A program made the position numbers and the translations under genes. Source: Mytilus trossulus (taxonomy: Eukaryota > Mollusca > Bivalvia > Mytilida > Mytilidae). Taken from it: a stretch of 64,000 bases of DNA. A model generated the notes under the pieces. That model saw only the letters and a list, made by a program, of their open reading frames with translations, searched no databases and was not told the origin of the DNA. Position 1 is the stretch's first letter. Each line of letters starts with the position of its first letter. This document shows, piece by piece, positions 38,001-48,289 of the stretch. The stretch lies in the NCBI RefSeq assembly GCF_036588685.1, contig NC_086386.1, positions 76,940,682-77,004,681 of the forward strand, read 5' to 3'.

Positions 38001-39429
38001 GTATGTGTGAACATTTGTCTTGAACAAGGAACTGCGCTTTTATGTTAATGTGTATTAGGTACAATGTGTTCTCTCCTGTGTGAAGTCTTTGTATGTTCGC
38101 TTAATATGTAGTGTATTTGTGTACACTTTGTTACGTACGAGGTAATTTGAGACTTCTTACACATTTAGTAATGTATCAGTGAATACGTGTATTGTATGAT
38201 GTGTGTGTGCATAACAACGGTTAACCGTGTATATGGTGCATATTTTGTGTGCTATGAGTTTTTTTCACTTTGAGGTAGAATACATAATTCATGTGTGCAT
38301 GGACATAACATAGTAATCGTTTAGACAGAGGCGATATCATGTCCAATTTTCATGTATGTATCTACATCTTTCGTATGCTTTCCGCGTACATAAACTAATC
38401 AAATAACTAAATAAGTACCACGATTGAAATTGTCTATAATTTGCGTCTTGTCCGTCTACATTTAGCATTCATCAGTTCGATATTACAGTGTTATGATCAT
38501 GATGATGGACGACATGATTTGTGTTTATTTCATGTGTGTGATGCAAAATATAAAACCAAGAGATTGTTATTGACGTATATACATTTAGATAGTAATCAAA
38601 ATCTGATGTATTTCTTGAGTCAGTTAAATATATAAGACAATTTCTTTCATTTCAGTACTTACTGGGACGATATGTCTCCAAATAACTTAATAATATCTCG
38701 TTCAGATGCATTTCGTTTGTAGTATTTTAAGTTTGGCATGACCGGAAGGTGCCTTTCGTATGCATTATTCAATTCTGATTTAATATTCTGCAACTGTTCT
38801 AGAAGTTTAATAACATCGGTTATCGTCGTAGTGTCGTTGAAAACGCTCTGAGATTTTTTTAATTCTCTCATATCATTTCTAAATCCACTTTCAACAGATT
38901 GTACGGCACGTAGGTTTACATCTTTCTTTTTTTCTATTGATGATATTAGCGCATGCACTTTCTTGTCAATCCACAGCTTCATCTGATTCGCATCTTCTGT
39001 AATTGAACGGATAGCTTCCTCGACATTGCTCTGATATCTCCATTCAACTTTTTCAATTGTTTCTAGATTGGCTTTGACAGATCGCATCTTTGATGCCATG
39101 ATTTGTTTCAGCTCAGACTGTAATCCTCGTGTCATTTCATTGATTTCAGACAAATCATGCTTTTGATGTTTTCTTACGATACATATTTTACATATCGGTA
39201 AATCACAATCAGTGCAATAACATATAAAGTTTTCGCCGTGCTCTTTACAAAATGTATTGTCTTCTTGGCTGATGTAAGTCCCATTGAGAAAGGTGTGACT
39301 TCTACTTATTTTTGATCGAAGATGTAACAATTTACAATAATCACACAGCCACTGGTTGCATTGTTCACAATAGTTGTGCCCTGGTCCACTCATACATATA
39401 TCGCATGCATTAGAAGCAAACTGGGCCAT
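29060..39429 (-). CDS. B-box (TRIM-like) gene with serial microexons; overall span
   Basis: The best candidate host gene. A 767-bp first coding exon encodes two B-boxes and a coiled coil. It is followed on the same strand by eight short exons of 45, 48, 18, 15, 12, 12, 27 and 18 nt. Every one has an AG acceptor and GT donor, every one is a multiple of three, and every one begins and ends in phase 2 (the first exon also ends with two bases of a codon). Joined in order they stay open with no stop. They encode a basic stretch, then FGYQCFQC, and at the end FNWKGRQGNRFNCGFCG, suggesting a zinc-binding CxxC...CxxC unit. The 3' end is not found; the gene probably continues below 29060. Introns hold repeat family B and Penelope debris. 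No RING or NHL repeats are seen in the window. Confidence 0.6.
29984..30010 (-). CDS. microexon 8 (27 nt)
   Basis: Acceptor TTAATTTTCAG, donor GTGAGTGTAC. In phase it encodes WKGRQGNR. GC content is markedly higher than the flanking introns, as expected of a coding exon. Confidence 0.6.
30895..31035 (+). repeat. repeat family B, 5' fragment ending at hammerhead stem I
   Basis: ATATTTGGCAAAAGCTTTTC, AACTTTGTACTTTTTTCACT and ATATCTGGGCGT match the first 110 bp of the copy at 31140, then diverge exactly at the start of the hammerhead. Confidence 0.7.
31140..31862 (+). repeat. repeat family B, longest copy, with hammerhead remnant
   Basis: Begins with the block shared with 30895, passes through a decayed hammerhead (31255-31299), then GATGCCTTTTGTTATATATT, GCGAGGTTTGGCATGCCATA, CGTTTCCCTCGGTTTTAGTT, and ends GTTGCCTTTATTTAG. 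Other copies: 33040-33702, 41743-42322, and an inverted 3' fragment at 26845-26985. Small hydrophobic open frames in three copies share the peptide RGLACHKTRFNPP, but they are broken differently and I do not regard them as genes. Confidence 0.75.
31255..31299 (+). ncRNA. decayed hammerhead motif in repeat family B
   Basis: GCGTCA, CTGGTGA, GTCT-TGTGT-GGAC, AAGACGCGTTTT, TGGCGT. Core changes (A6 to G, GAAAC to AAGAC) should abolish cleavage, but stems I and II are still paired. Confidence 0.6.
32758..32769 (-). CDS. microexon 7 (12 nt)
   Basis: Acceptor GTTTTCTATTTCAG, exon TGATCCTTTTAA, donor GTAAGTAAA. Encodes DPF in phase. The TGA and TAA are both out of frame. Confidence 0.6.
33040..33702 (+). 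repeat. repeat family B copy with hammerhead remnant
   Basis: Same order as the copy at 31140. The hammerhead position (33116-33161) reads GCGTCA, ATAGTAG and TGACAAAATGCACTTC, fully decayed. Contains an incidental 138-codon frame (33186-33602). Confidence 0.75.
34507..34518 (-). CDS. microexon 6 (12 nt)
   Basis: Acceptor GTTTTCTATTTCAG, exon GAGTAATTTTAA, donor GTAAGTAAT. Encodes SNF in phase. Its acceptor is nearly identical to that of microexon 7, and both are 12 nt, which suggests one arose by duplication of the other. Confidence 0.6.
35066..35080 (-). CDS. microexon 5 (15 nt)
   Basis: Acceptor TTTTATTCAACAG, exon AAAGAAACCTGTAAT, donor GTGAGTATT. Encodes KKPV in phase. Confidence 0.55.
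35440..35895 (+). mobile_element. Penelope-like fragments, rearranged
   Basis: The RT end (LKSSPRKLYGRHHKLVDRYG, then the tail start) at 35440-35575 comes before an earlier part of the same protein (TKLYDKRDDFSFPIVNFPF to LKSSLRKFYGRHHKLIDRY) at 35584-35860. So two copies are joined tail-to-middle, an out-of-order arrangement. Confidence 0.75.
36004..36021 (-). CDS. microexon 4 (18 nt)
   Basis: Acceptor AATTTCATTTCAG, exon GGAAGAAATACTAACTAG, donor GTAAGTATC. The TAG at its end is split between codons and is not read. Encodes EEILT in phase. Confidence 0.6.
   Translation of the reverse strand, partial: GRNTN
36664..36711 (-). CDS. microexon 3 (48 nt), first CxxC
   Basis: Acceptor TTTCATTGCAG, donor GTTAGT. 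In phase it encodes DKPKKKLFGYQCFQC. An alternative donor GTAGGT four bases upstream would give 44 nt and a stop in the next exon, so 48 nt is preferred. A possible extra 15-nt exon at 36781-36795 (donor GTAAGT, poor acceptor) would also keep phase. Confidence 0.5.
37304..37348 (-). CDS. microexon 2 (45 nt)
   Basis: Acceptor TCTTTTCTTTTTCAG with a strong pyrimidine tract, donor GTATTC (weak). In phase it encodes EIHYDRNNKAERNI. Confidence 0.55.
38663..39429 (-). CDS. B-box exon, first coding exon
   Basis: From the ATG at 39429, 255 whole codons and two bases, ending at donor CCCA|GTAAGTAC (the TAA inside the donor only looks like a stop). Residues 9-45 form a B-box1-like module (C9, C12, C21, C24, C29, C32, H36, H45). 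Residues 61-91 form a canonical B-box2, C61-x2-H64-x7-C72-x2-C75-x4-C80-x2-C83-x4-H88-x2-H91. A coiled-coil-like region with heptads of charged and aliphatic residues runs from about 100 to 220. There is no RING, so it is not itself an E3 of the classic type. Such RING-less B-box/coiled-coil proteins are greatly expanded in bivalves and usually carry C-terminal NHL repeats, which are not visible here. Confidence 0.88.
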
Positions 39430-40507
39430 CGTTGGTTGTTTTTTGTGAGATAACTTTTAAACTAAAATATATATCTTTTTCACCTTCGTTATAGTCCAAC
39501 TCTAAACATGCTAAAGGTTTAAATTGAATTTGCATTATGTCTAAAACATTTAACAAATGTTTTCAAACGTATTTGTTTAATTTATCTAATTTCATCTTTG
39601 GCAAATATATGTACGTGTCATCTGATTTAAGAGGGGAATATATCTTTGGTATTTAAAACAGCAGATAATGTTTTTCTTTATAGATATATGTATATATATA
39701 ATACGTATAATGTAAATATAGGTGTGTTTGTTGATACTACTTGAAAAATGACATTGAGTAATATGGTTTGTCTGAATGGGTGTTTGAACTAAACTTCAAA
39801 CCTGACATGCTCGTAAATTGTGCGCACTATAAAATAATTTAATGATTATTACTTTTCACTGACAAGTATAACTTATCAAGTTCAAATAACTATATTAAAG
39901 GAAACTGTAAATTGTTTTTGGTAGCAGAATGTAGCAAACAGGATAGTTGTATTGCGATTTTCTATTTACCATATTATTGTCGTCTGATTTTTCATGAACA
40001 ATTTCTTTCCACTCCTTATTAATATATTTTAACGTAGTCTTGTTTGACATGACAGCTGAATCATGTTCAGCAGGGAATGCTTCACATATATTTTTCACAC
40101 AATGCCGATCTAAGCGAACATCATGAAATTGTATCTGTTATGAATTCAAATTACTATGAACATTGTCAAACTGCTATAGGTGTGAGATGTATATTTATAA
40201 GAACGACTTTGCCTAACCAACATTATTTTAAAAATCATACTTGAAGACTGGGAATAGTATATTAAGTACTTAGAAAAAAGTTAGAACATTTAAGCAACAC
40301 AAGAGATAGAAATTAGAATAGCTACGCATAGCTTTGATAACCTTTGTCTGATGATGCCGTAACCTTAACTTTTTAATACTTATTTGGTCCTCCTTTTTAT
40401 TGTTCAGCTTTTTTCTGTACTATCTGAATTACTACATTAATTGTATTCATGCAACAGACAAATATTACTATATTGCTATAATTTTAACAAATAGATGTTG
40501 ACTATCT

Positions 40508-41072
40508 ACCGAATTAGACTATTTACCGGATTTGTTATCAATTAAGCAACACAACGGGTGCCACATGTGGAGCAGGATGTGCTTACCCTTCCGGAGCACC
40601 TGAGATCACCCCTAGTTTTTGGTGGGGTTCGTGTTGTTTATTCTTTAGTTTTCTATGTTGTGTCATGTGACCGTAAATGTTTCAGGCGCTTTACAAGTGT
40701 CACCCATCTTGTTGGGTATTGAGATGACTTGATATGTAGCATGGCCGGCGTATGTAATTATCAGTACTACATTTGTGTATAATACAAATGTATATTATGA
40801 TGTGAATTTGAAATTAGTATCATCTTCAAAAAAGTGTTCTAACATCGATGCAGTTTGACTAGAAAACTGCAATAATTATTGAGATTTTCTATTTAGTGAT
40901 TGATGAATAGGATACAAACTTGTTTAGCATTCTTTAGTGTTCTTTGTTGTGTCATGTGAACTATAGTTTGTCTGTTTGTCTTTTTCATTTTTAGCCATGG
41001 CATTGGCAGTTTGTTGTAGATTTATGAGCTTGACTGTCCCTTTGGTTTCTTTCGTCCCTATATTTATACCTC
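40508..41072 (+). mobile_element. Penelope-like 3' tail, interrupted
   Basis: Tail blocks GCAACACAACGGGTGCCACA and GGAGCACCTGAGATCACCCC run to 40670. They resume at 40929 and continue through GCCATGGCATTGGCAGTTTG to the GACTGTCCCTTTGGTTTC block. Between them lies the 258-bp element at 40671. Confidence 0.8.
40671..40928. mobile_element. 258-bp insertion with a 31-bp flanking duplication
   Basis: Inserted in the Penelope tail. The flanks 40640-40670 and 40929-40959 are the same 31 bases of tail (ATTCTTTAGT...TCATGTGA) with two differences. A second copy of the same length lies at 42564-42821. It has no inverted ends, poly-A or recognisable RNA promoter. The boundaries are defined by the duplication and by where the two copies stop matching. 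Confidence 0.7.
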
Positions 41073-41192
41073 CAAACTTTGTGTAAAATGTTTGCCTTTA
41101 AGATTATATAACCTGCGGAAAAACAAAACATCAAGATGATAATTTTATTGATTAATAAACAAAGACTTGTTTATATTAGATGATATTATTAA

Positions 41193-41712
41193 TTACACGG
41201 TGTGCAATTGTCCTAAAACGAGAAATTTTCGGGTCAATACAATTCATATCGGGTGAGGCGAAGCCAAATTCGATATGAATTTTTTTCCCCGATAAATTCC
41301 GTATTTGGACAATTAAACACTTTGTAACGTATTTATCCTGATTTCGTTATATTGCATATTAATATATTTATATTCAATATAAGGACAATATCAACCAAAT
41401 TTATTTTAGATAGTTAATCTAAAACTGTGAAAAATTAAAAAATATTAGGACTTTAAAGCCGAACTCTATTTTTTTCTTTTTTGATTAGGCCAATTGTATA
41501 AGGTAGATACTCCCAATTGACGTAATAAATAAGGGAGATAATTCCTATTGACGTACTAAAAAAGTGTCCAAATTTTATAAGGACAATATCAGCCAATCAA
41601 ATTGCGAGAAATTACTCTACATCATGTATATCTATACAATTTCCTTTATACCCGATATGAATTCTATTGACTCGATAAATTCTCGATTTTAGGACAATTG
41701 AACACTGTGTAA
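41193..41712. mobile_element. TIR element, 520 bp
   Basis: Left end TTACACGGTGTGCAATTGTC, right end as reverse complement TTACACAGTGTTCAATTGTC. Inversion continues inward for about 65 bp (CCTAAAAcGAGAA, CAATA(C/G)AATTCATATCGGG). No coding capacity, MITE-like. Confidence 0.8.
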
Positions 41713-41742
41713 CTAATATTATGTAGGTATACATGTAAATAA

Positions 41743-42322
41743 GTGAATTTTAAACCTGATGCCTTTTGTTATCTATTAATCATGTGTTTCTTTGTCTAAT
41801 ACGTTCTCCTATTTATTTCTATTGTAGTCCTGTAATATTATGTTGTTATTTCAATGTTGTATTTAACATTGCCATTTATTTGCGAGGTTTGGCATGCCAC
41901 AAAACCAGGTTCAACCCACCATTTTTATCTTTAAAAATGTCCTGTACCAATTCAGGAAAATGGCCATTGTTATATCATAGTTCGTTTCTGTGTGTGTAAC
42001 ATTTTAACGTTGTGTTTCTGTTGAATCGTTTGTTTTCTCTTAAATTTTAGTGTGAATTCACATTAATATAAGACGTGTCACGGTACTTTTCTATCCATTA
42101 TTCATGTATTTGGTTTTGATGTTATATTTGTTATTCTCATCGGATTTTGTCTCATGCTTAGTCCTTTTCTGTGTGTGTTACATTTTAATGTTGTGTCGTT
42201 GTTATCCTTTTATATTTAATGCGTTTCCCTCAGTTTAAGTTTGTTACCCCAATTTTGATTTTGTGCATATATTTACGAGTTTTGAACAGCGGTATAATAC
42301 TGTTGCCTTTATTTAACTAACT
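41743..42322 (+). repeat. repeat family B, 5' end just after the hammerhead site
   Basis: Starts at GTGAATTTTAAACCTGATGC, about 10-15 bases 3' of where the hammerhead would cleave in the copy at 31140, and runs to GTTGCCTTTATTTAA. Divergence is similar along its length. Confidence 0.7.
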
Positions 42323-42563
42323 ATTATCTCAATTTTCGATCAATTTCGACATAAAAGCTTTAAATGATAAATATGGATACACATCCAATACATTGAATAT
42401 TTATCTAACAGACTTGAAAAATATATTAAACAATTACAGAGTTACCCGTGATCATTAGTTGAAGAGAAACCAAAATAATCGTGAAAAAAGAGAAAATAAA
42501 AGACGATAAATGATACATTCTTCTACAATATATATAAACTAGAAATTTGAATATCACCAAAAA

Positions 42564-42821
42564 CGTGAATGTTTCAGGCGCTTTACTAGTGGCACCCATC
42601 TTGTGTGTATTGCGATGACTTGATATGTAGCATAACCGGCGTATGTTATTCTCAGTACTACATTTGTGTATAATACAAATGTATGTTATGATGTGAAATT
42701 GAAATAAGTATGATCTTTAAAAAAGTGTTCTAACATCGATGCAGGTTGGCTAGAAAACTGCAATAATTATTGAGATTTGATATTTAGTGATTGATGAAAA
42801 GGATACACACGTGTTCAGCAT
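42564..42821. mobile_element. second copy of the 258-bp element
   Basis: Aligns end to end with 40671-40928. Shared blocks include GTTTCAGGCGCTTTAC, GATGACTTGATATGTAGCAT, AGTACTACATTTGTGTATAA and AGTGTTCTAACATCGATGCA. I could not find a flanking duplication. Confidence 0.75.
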
Positions 42822-44158
42822 AGATGTAGAAATTGTATCAGTAAATATAAAAGGCAATAACATGATAAAGGAAATAAAACTTTAAAGATCATTAAACTTT
42901 CAATATGCTTTTCGTGTATTTGCCTTATCAGAATTATATACATGTAGAGTTCAAAAAAGCCATCTAAAAAAAAAGACTTTTATATAACAGAGCACACTGA
43001 CATATATTGACAAGAATCATCATGGATCTATGTGTAACTAGCATATCTTTAAACATTGATAAGAAAGATATCAAAGTGTTTATTGCTTTATTTCTTAAAG
43101 AACTATCACAATGATGATTTATCAAATTTGATATAATAAAAAGTCTGATAAATGAGTTCTATTTTTTTTTTGAATTAAAAGGCATAAAAGTTTGAAATTG
43201 CAAAACCTGCTATCGCATACAAAAGTTGCCAATATTTTTAATGTTGTTGAAATAATCATGGGCATTAACGTTCTGTTCTTGTACTCTGCTGATAAACCAA
43301 CTATATGATAGCAACTGCCATTTTCTTGACTTGGTTCAGGACATTGAAAGAAAATCTGTTTTTTTTATGTCTAGCCTATCTACGAGCTTTTATGACAATG
43401 TTAAATGGATAATTAAATTGACAAGATTACTTGACAGGAATACAATATAAATAAATGCAAGAATATTCAGGACAGAGAAATACACGAATAAATAGTATAT
43501 TTTTGCATCCTCGCAACAGAATAACAACAAACACGTAAACAACATAGGAAAGCACAACAGAACCACGAGCTGTCCGCCAAAAGACTGTATCAAAACCTCA
43601 AAGGTGAATTTAAAAAAACAAACTTAACAATGTAAACGAAAAAAACGAAAGTCTGCTATATTCTATTAAACCATTAACATTTTACTGTAATCATGGTAAG
43701 TACATGAAATGGGAGCTGACTGCAACTTTTATTTGTATTTATTGTTTGTTGAATAGTACTTTGAACACTCTTTTTTGGCCCATTACATTTTTAATTAAAG
43801 CCCTTTAGTCCATCACCTAGTAGGGTAAAATTTCAGTTCTGTGTTAAATCCCAGGGTACCGCAACTTTTTAGTATAATTCTAAAGAGTAATGTCTGAAGA
43901 ACATTTTTTAAGAGGTGTTATACTTTTGAAAAAGTGTCCAGAAGGGGTTAAAAGGGGACTTATTTAAGAGCATATCAAAAATTTAGTTTTACACATATAT
44001 AAAGAAATATGAAAAAAAACAAGTATTCAGTACTATTTTTTTTTTTAAATTGAACAGATAGTATCTTATTAAAACGGAGGTTGATTTTTATTTAATGTTT
44101 AAATCGCAGCGAACCAAGAAAAAAGTGAGAGGGTAATTTCCAAAATTTTATGATTTTG
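42822..44158. other. no gene seen
   Basis: AT-rich sequence. Short minus-strand frame 43390-43593 has hydrophobic residues but no other support. Confidence 0.4.
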
Positions 44159-44485
44159 AATGAAAAGAAGCATACGTACTAGTGTTGTTGATAAAAATGT
44201 ATATTTTAATGCCCCATTTATGGGCATTATGCTTTCTGGTCTGTACGTCCGTCCGTTCGTCCGTCTGTCCCGCTTCAAGTTTTTGGTCCAGGTTAAAGAG
44301 TTTGGTCGAGGTAGTTTTTGATGAAGTTGAAGTCCAATCAACTTGAAACTTAGTACACATATTCCCTATGATATGATCTGTCTAATTTAACAAAATAGAT
44401 ATTTTCTCCCATTTTCACGGACCAGTGAACTCAGAAATGATAGTGTGGATGGGGCATCCGTGTAGTGGGGACACATTATTGTTTA
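44159..44485 (+). repeat. dispersed repeat with CCGT(C/T) tract
   Basis: GTCCGTCCGTTCGTCCGTCT followed by GAAGTTGAAGTCCAATCAAC, AACTTAGTACACATATTCCC and GGATGGGGCATCCGTGTAGT. I recognise it as an interspersed repeat common in bivalves. Not duplicated in this window. Confidence 0.55.
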
Positions 44486-44759
44486 CATTGCAAAATTGAG
44501 CATCAAGTAACTAACTAAAGCTGTTGAAAAAAAATAGAATCAACGACAAGTACAAACCTAAGCAACCAGATATGCACGATTCTGTCACTTATTTATACAT
44601 CACATTCATGAATAACTCACATATAACTAGAAAATATAAAAGACCTCTCAGGGTTTCTACCCCTATATAAAAAAATTTCTTAACAACAGAATCACAACAT
44701 AAGGTCACGAAGAGGGTCAATCCATAGAATCATCATGATTTTCGTCACCTGCATTATAC

Positions 44760-46920
44760 CCGAATTATCATCATCATCATCTCCATTATCTTCGTTGTCA
44801 TCGTTAGCAATATCAACGATTTGATAATCCTTTTTGCGACAAGCATTAGTTCATTTACATCAATCTGTACAGGATAAGCCTTGTCGAACACATGAACATC
44901 TTGAACTGGCACAACCAGCTTTAAATGAACCCCTTATCATAATTAATATAGCATCTAACGCTGGCGGTTGGTCCAACCGATTGATACTGATCAAATCGTT
45001 TTTAACAATCCGACCATGGTTGTTTGGCGACGGAACAGTGTGTGCTCAAGAGCAGATTTCAAAATCTTTGCCTGAAAGTTGTATCGATTCATGTGCTTGA
45101 ACATTGCATCTTTTGTTGGGGACAGTAGATGACAATGAATGTTTTTTGCATTGCAAAAAGTTCTGAATTTGGATTCATCGATGTTATTATTTTGTAGTCA
45201 TATATAACACGTAAAAACCTGTTGCGTGTTTTGGCAACTCTTCGTCTACCTCTTCAATGATTTCACTAAGAAGGGATAGACTTTCTGAAAACTCCACAAA
45301 ACGTGTCAAAACGCCGAATGCTTTGCTTTTTCCTTTATCGGACAAAACACTTACTTAATTATAACTAGTAAAGGCGTGAAATCCCGGAAGTGCTCTACAA
45401 ACATGCTCCCCTAATTATGCACTCATTAATTGCACATTTATTAATCTGCATTTAGAATAATGATACTTAGTATTGGAACTGATATAATTCTGAAACTAGC
45501 CAATACTTCCACATCAGTGTCAGAAGATTTTATACCAATGGAATAGTGTTTTGCATGAAGAAACATCTTTGTGTCGGCTTCTTCCTGTATGGTTAGAAGC
45601 TCAATGCATTCTACACTTGTAACTATTTCATTTTCAACATATATTTTGTGGTACATACTTCCATAAGATTCAAATAAATCAATACCTTCAAGTGTAAAAT
45701 TAAAGGATTGTTTACTCCATTCCGACTCAAAGAATTAAGCAAATTTGTTTCTACCAACTGACAAACATCTCTTCAAGATTGTGTCGATCTCGAAATTGTC
45801 GTAACGATTTGCCCTCCCAAGGACGTGCGATCCCGTTCTTAATTTTTTATGGATTTTGTGGGATACTGATCAGTGACAAAATCACTACAGGAAGCTCTTT
45901 CTGAAAATAAAAGGACGTTTTTTAGACAACTTTTGCCAAATAAAAAAAATTAGTATGTATCATAGTAAAGGATTGAATAACTGCCGTACCATCAAATATC
46001 CATATGCTTTCCTCATGAATGGCTTGCATATGTTCAACTTCCTCTTCTTAAAGACCACCTAGACAGATTTATTTGTCTTTACATGTGTATCATCAACGTT
46101 TGCAAGAGACCATGAAAGTGGACATAATTCAAACTGGAGTACCTCTCGCATATCCAACTGTCTTGTCTGGGTTATGACAAGCAGGCTACCAAAAAGATTT
46201 TTATATGATGTCAATGTGATGTTGTTCTTATCAACCATTAACTGTTCACCTTTTATTTCCTTTGTTGAAAATGTAAGCAATGATTGTCTTTTGATTGGTT
46301 TGAAAATATTGGTTGAAATTTGAGTAAGCTGTTCAGTAATGGCATTTTCTGATGCTGACTTTCGCTTTTCATACGCGTTTGAAAGGTTGCATCTTAATTC
46401 CGAAGAAGCAATAGTACCCGAGGACAAGCCAGATAACTGCTCAGATGTTTCAAACGGATTTGTCTACCTTAACAATTTCTGACCAATTTTAATAGTCAGT
46501 TTATTCTCGCTTCGTTTGTGTTTCCCCAGGTTTTTTTGTGCGGATGTTTCAGAGTTAACAATTTCTGCCAAATCACGACATTGTGATGATATTGAAGCTC
46601 TTTAATGTGCATTTAATAACCAAATTTTAACAAAACTTTTATTTAAACTGAAATCAACAATGCCACCTCTGGTTTTTGTATCTCTGTTCAATGTTTGCTC
46701 GATTGTTTGGTCAACTGGATATCTAGAAAATCCACGAAAGCTTCTCTGAACACAATAACAACCAGATGAAAGATATTCATGCGCATCAGGATGGATATTT
46801 GACATATTTTGCATTTGACGCAAATAGACTGACATGCATCGGGAATAGTTTTGACGGTCATATGCAAAAATCTAAATGCAAACAAAGTAACACAATCATT
46901 TGACAATATGTACACTATGT
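44760..46920 (-). pseudogene. decayed copy of a multi-copy cysteine-rich protein gene, C-terminal part
   Basis: Read on the minus strand from 46920: VYLRQMQNMSNIHPDAHEYL, QTLNRDTKTRGGIVDFSLNK, then KIWLLNAH. Next LSNAYEKRKSASENAITEQL, RQSLLTFSTKEIKG, LFGSLLVITQTRQLDMREVL, LCPLSWSLANVDDTHVKTNK. Further down EEADTKMFLHAKHY and SSDTDVEVLASF, then PPALDAILIMIRGSFKAGCA followed by SSRCSCVRQGLSCTD (Cys-rich end). This order matches a large uncharacterised family with hundreds of copies in some marine invertebrates. The EEADT...SxDTDV part resembles a PIN-like nuclease core. Stops and frameshifts throughout mean it is dead. The same superfamily's N-terminal half appears at 5580-6850. Confidence 0.6.
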
Positions 46921-48129
46921 ATATTAAACAATAGTGAAGCTATACATCCAAGTAAGAAGGAAAGATATATGATAAAAAACACACTATCAAATGAGGAACA
47001 ATATATATACATTACGAAAAGCAAATAAATAGTAACCATATGGTTTGTCAAATAGATATAATTTTGTGCCAAAGAAAATAAAAAATCCCCAACTGACTAT
47101 TTGACCTTCGTTCAAAGCAATGTTTGTCGATTGAATGACTTAACAATCTTAACTCAATCACCACATAGCTAAAACACAAAATGTAAACAAGCACACCTTT
47201 ATTGACTTCGATAGAGCGCACCCTTTCAGAACGCCAAAAAAAAACAACACACTTTTATTTGTTATTTTTCATAAATATTTTGTTACACATTTACTTTATA
47301 AAATAATTTGTCTCACAAAAACAACATTATCGACGATTTTTAATATTTGTTTTTAGTTTCAAATTGATAAGCTTAAAGCGCTTATGTGTGAACTCAGGTA
47401 TGAATATATTTTCGACTGAATCGAAGACGGTATTGTGATGATTTCCGATATTTTACGAGTATTTGTACATACATATGTTTCTTTGAATAATAACGATATA
47501 TATATAATTTAAATAGTTTAAACATTGCATACTGGTCAATTTTAAAGTTTAATTTACAAAAACGGATAATTGTATTACGAGTTTCTTAATGAAATGAGAA
47601 AATATGCATTAACTTAAACCCAAAAAATCGGATTGTTTGTAATGTAAATAAACATTTTTTTAAATAAAAAATCTTCAGTGTTACATTAGATATGATAGTT
47701 TTATATCTGTTTTAGTTGTTTAAACCTATACTTTATTTTTTTTAATCGCTTTATATTAAAAATTTTAATTACAAATTACTTAGTGGTGATAGCTGAATGA
47801 GGGGGTCATCGACAAGGACGTTTTTAAACCTCTTATTGATAGTTTTTTTTAGTCTAACACCTTGTATTTTATCAGTAAGATAATGAAGTTTAATTCTATC
47901 AAAAAAATCGCGGTATCCTGGGGTGTAACACAAACTTCTTAACTAGAGAGCTTGTACTACTTTGTAGACCACATGTGCATATGGCATACAAAATGTTAAG
48001 CTTGGTAAATGCATCTTTAATGAGTTAAAGTTAATTGTCAAGCCCTAATGTTGTCAATGTCATTTCAAATTTCATTTGCATTTGCTTTACATCAAGTTTA
48101 CTATTAAGATGTTAGGTAGCAAAGCAATT
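46921..48129. other. no gene seen
   Basis: AT-rich sequence without supported genes or inverted ends. Confidence 0.4.
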
Positions 48130-48245
48130 GCTTAAGTACTTTCAATCAGGTCAATCTTATAAGTGTAACTTCTATGTTCTGAAAAGTCTTTTGTAGACGA
48201 AACGCGAGTCTGACGTAAATATAAAATTCTTATCTTGGTATCTAT
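48130..48245 (+). repeat. hammerhead repeat, broken copy
   Basis: GTCTTTTGTAGACGAAACGC, GAGTCTGACGTA and a CTTGGTATCTATGATGAG block. The CTGATGA part is replaced by unrelated sequence. It faces the copy at 48290 head to head. Confidence 0.65.
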
Positions 48246-48289
48246 GATGAGATTTTTTACAAAGCAACACCACCTTACACATCCAAAAG

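Noticed and set aside
44222..44275. CCGT/CCGTC-rich tract as a CRISPR-like or functional array
   Set aside because: Eukaryotic sequence, imperfect simple repeat within a known type of dispersed repeat.
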